6,219 nt of DNA, taken from NCBI GenBank assembly GCA_041158165.1, contig JBEBBW010000056.1, positions 1 to 6,219 of the forward strand, given 5' to 3'. The stretch's first letter is position 1, and every line of letters begins with the position of its first letter. The notes beneath the pieces are model-generated. The model saw nothing but the letters and a program-made list of their open reading frames with translations, searched no databases and had not been told where the DNA came from. This document shows, one piece after another, positions 5,464-6,219 of the stretch. The translations under genes were made by a program, and so were the position numbers. This DNA is from TMED14 sp041158165. GTDB taxonomy: Bacteria; Bacteroidota; Bacteroidia; Flavobacteriales; Schleiferiaceae.

Positions 5464-6219
5464 CGTTGAATTCGGTTTCGGTTGCTGCAGCAAACGTACA
5501 GGCATCCATTCGGCAGAGCTGGGCATAAACGGATGCTTCGCGTTCCATCGGCCCCCAAAGGGGAGACTTCGGAATGCGGCGTGCGCCCAGCCGAACGTGC
5601 GGCACAATGAGCCAATGGGGGGTGTCGGGTGCGGCGAGTGCCGCGAGGACGTACCACGATGTGTGGCGAGATGGCGCGGTCGAAGCGCGGTATAGGCCTT
5701 TGGAAATCAGCGATCGTGCCCAAGATATCCATTCGGCGTTTTGGCGAATGTGACCGAGGATTAAGGCGCATTCTGCCCAAGTGCTCAGTGGATTGGGAAG
5801 CACGTCGTCGTCCCAGTTTAGGGTGTCGGCGAAGGCGCCGCCCGGCATGGATTCGCGGCTAAATCGAATGCGACCACCTTCTGCAAAACGCGTGCGGGCG
5901 GTTTCGAACCATTCGGCGGCAATGCCGATCCACTCGGGGTCCAAGAGCACCTGGCCGCAGCGTATGGCCATTTGGAGGCTGTAGATGCTGTCGTCGAGAA
6001 AGGCTGGGCCTTTCGCAGTTCCGTCGGGGTAGTGCACGTGGGTCGCGCCCTGAGAAAAGGCGCTTCGGTGGGCCGTGGCGAGGCGAATCAAGCGCGCTCG
6101 GTCGGGCTCCGCTCCGGTACGCAGGTAGCCGTCGGCGAATGCCGTGACCGCAAGCGCGTTCCACGCAAGCACGCATTTGGTGTCGCGAACGGGCAACGGG
6201 CGACCTAGGGCAGCCGTCC
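5441..6219 (-). CDS. DUF255 / YyaL (Spata20-like) protein, C-terminal part, partial at right edge
   Basis: The last 258 residues of a gene whose start lies beyond 6219. The frame is open to the edge, and the first visible residues (TAALGRPLPVRDTKCVLAWNAL) match the family's RPxPxxDxKxLxSWNxL block, so the TTG at 6194-6196 is an internal Leu codon and not a start. Further family signs by visible residue: AFLDDS (72-77, usual form GYLEDY), DDVLPNPLSTWAECALILGHI (137-157), and a C-terminal CRMDAC (235-240) matching the usual CxxxxC end. Full proteins carry an N-terminal thioredoxin-like DUF255 domain, outside this window, joined to an (alpha/alpha)6-barrel like that of sugar epimerases; their substrate is not established. 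The motifs are looser than in typical members. The stop lies inside the start of tag (23-bp overlap), indicating co-transcription. Confidence 0.85.
   Translation of the reverse strand, partial: TAALGRPLPVRDTKCVLAWNALAVTAFADGYLRTGAEPDRARLIRLATAHRSAFSQGATHVHYPDGTAKGPAFLDDSIYSLQMAIRCGQVLLDPEWIGIAAEWFETARTRFAEGGRIRFSRESMPGGAFADTLNWDDDVLPNPLSTWAECALILGHIRQNAEWISWARSLISKGLYRASTAPSRHTSWYVLAALAAPDTPHWLIVPHVRLGARRIPKSPLWGPMEREASVYAQLCRMDACTFAAATETEFNDGPNPFS

Noticed and set aside
5464..5607. Upstream in-frame ATG that would extend tag by 48 residues
   Set aside because: The extra segment is Arg/Pro/Phe-rich with no Tag homology and lies inside the conserved DUF255 frame; known Tag proteins begin just before the RCxW-like motif.
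5629..6208. Several + strand open frames antisense to the DUF255 gene
   Set aside because: Arg-rich translations without motifs, opposite a frame that shows consistent family blocks.

Overview
The window looks like ordinary chromosomal DNA from a member of the Bacteroidota, probably Flavobacteriales-like and fairly GC-rich for that group. Four things point there: the gene order (caa3-type oxidase subunit IV tail, SCO, DUF420/CtaM, a small CAMC protein, TolC, a MacA/HlyD adaptor, tsaB); the type of TolC protein; predicted signal-peptide cleavage directly before Gln (Ala|Gln); and the near absence of Shine-Dalgarno sequences. The taxonomic call is inference from protein style and synteny, since no rRNA or tRNA is present.

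Left part (1-1536, + strand): the last codons of a gene that fits cytochrome c oxidase subunit IV are followed by three genes that fit oxidase maturation. These are a membrane-anchored SCO copper chaperone/thiol reductase, a five-helix DUF420 (CtaM/YozB-like) protein, and a 74-aa exported protein with a Cys-Ala-Met-Cys motif and one C-terminal membrane helix. The last is a plausible but unproven periplasmic metal or redox partner of the first two.

Middle (1571-4889, + strand): after the only real gap on this strand (34 bp, holding two copies of TTTGCAC) come an outer-membrane TolC-family channel, a periplasmic adaptor of the HlyD/MacA type, and tsaB of the t6A tRNA-modification pathway. No inner-membrane pump accompanies the efflux pair. 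Apart from that gap, neighbouring + strand genes are 2 bp apart or overlap by 1 or 4 bp (ATGA or TAATG), so the whole strand may be one translationally coupled transcript.

Right part (4864-6219, - strand): tag (3-methyladenine DNA glycosylase I, zinc ligands intact) lies downstream of the C-terminal part of a DUF255/YyaL (Spata20-like) protein that runs off the right edge. These two overlap by 23 bp. tag and tsaB converge and overlap tail to tail by 26 bp, leaving no intergenic terminator.

There is no gene-free stretch over 300 bases. I see no mobile element, CRISPR array, RNA gene or clearly new multi-gene system. The most interesting items are the CAMC protein in its oxidase-assembly context, a pair of GC-rich hairpins inside tsaB, and the convergent coding overlap.
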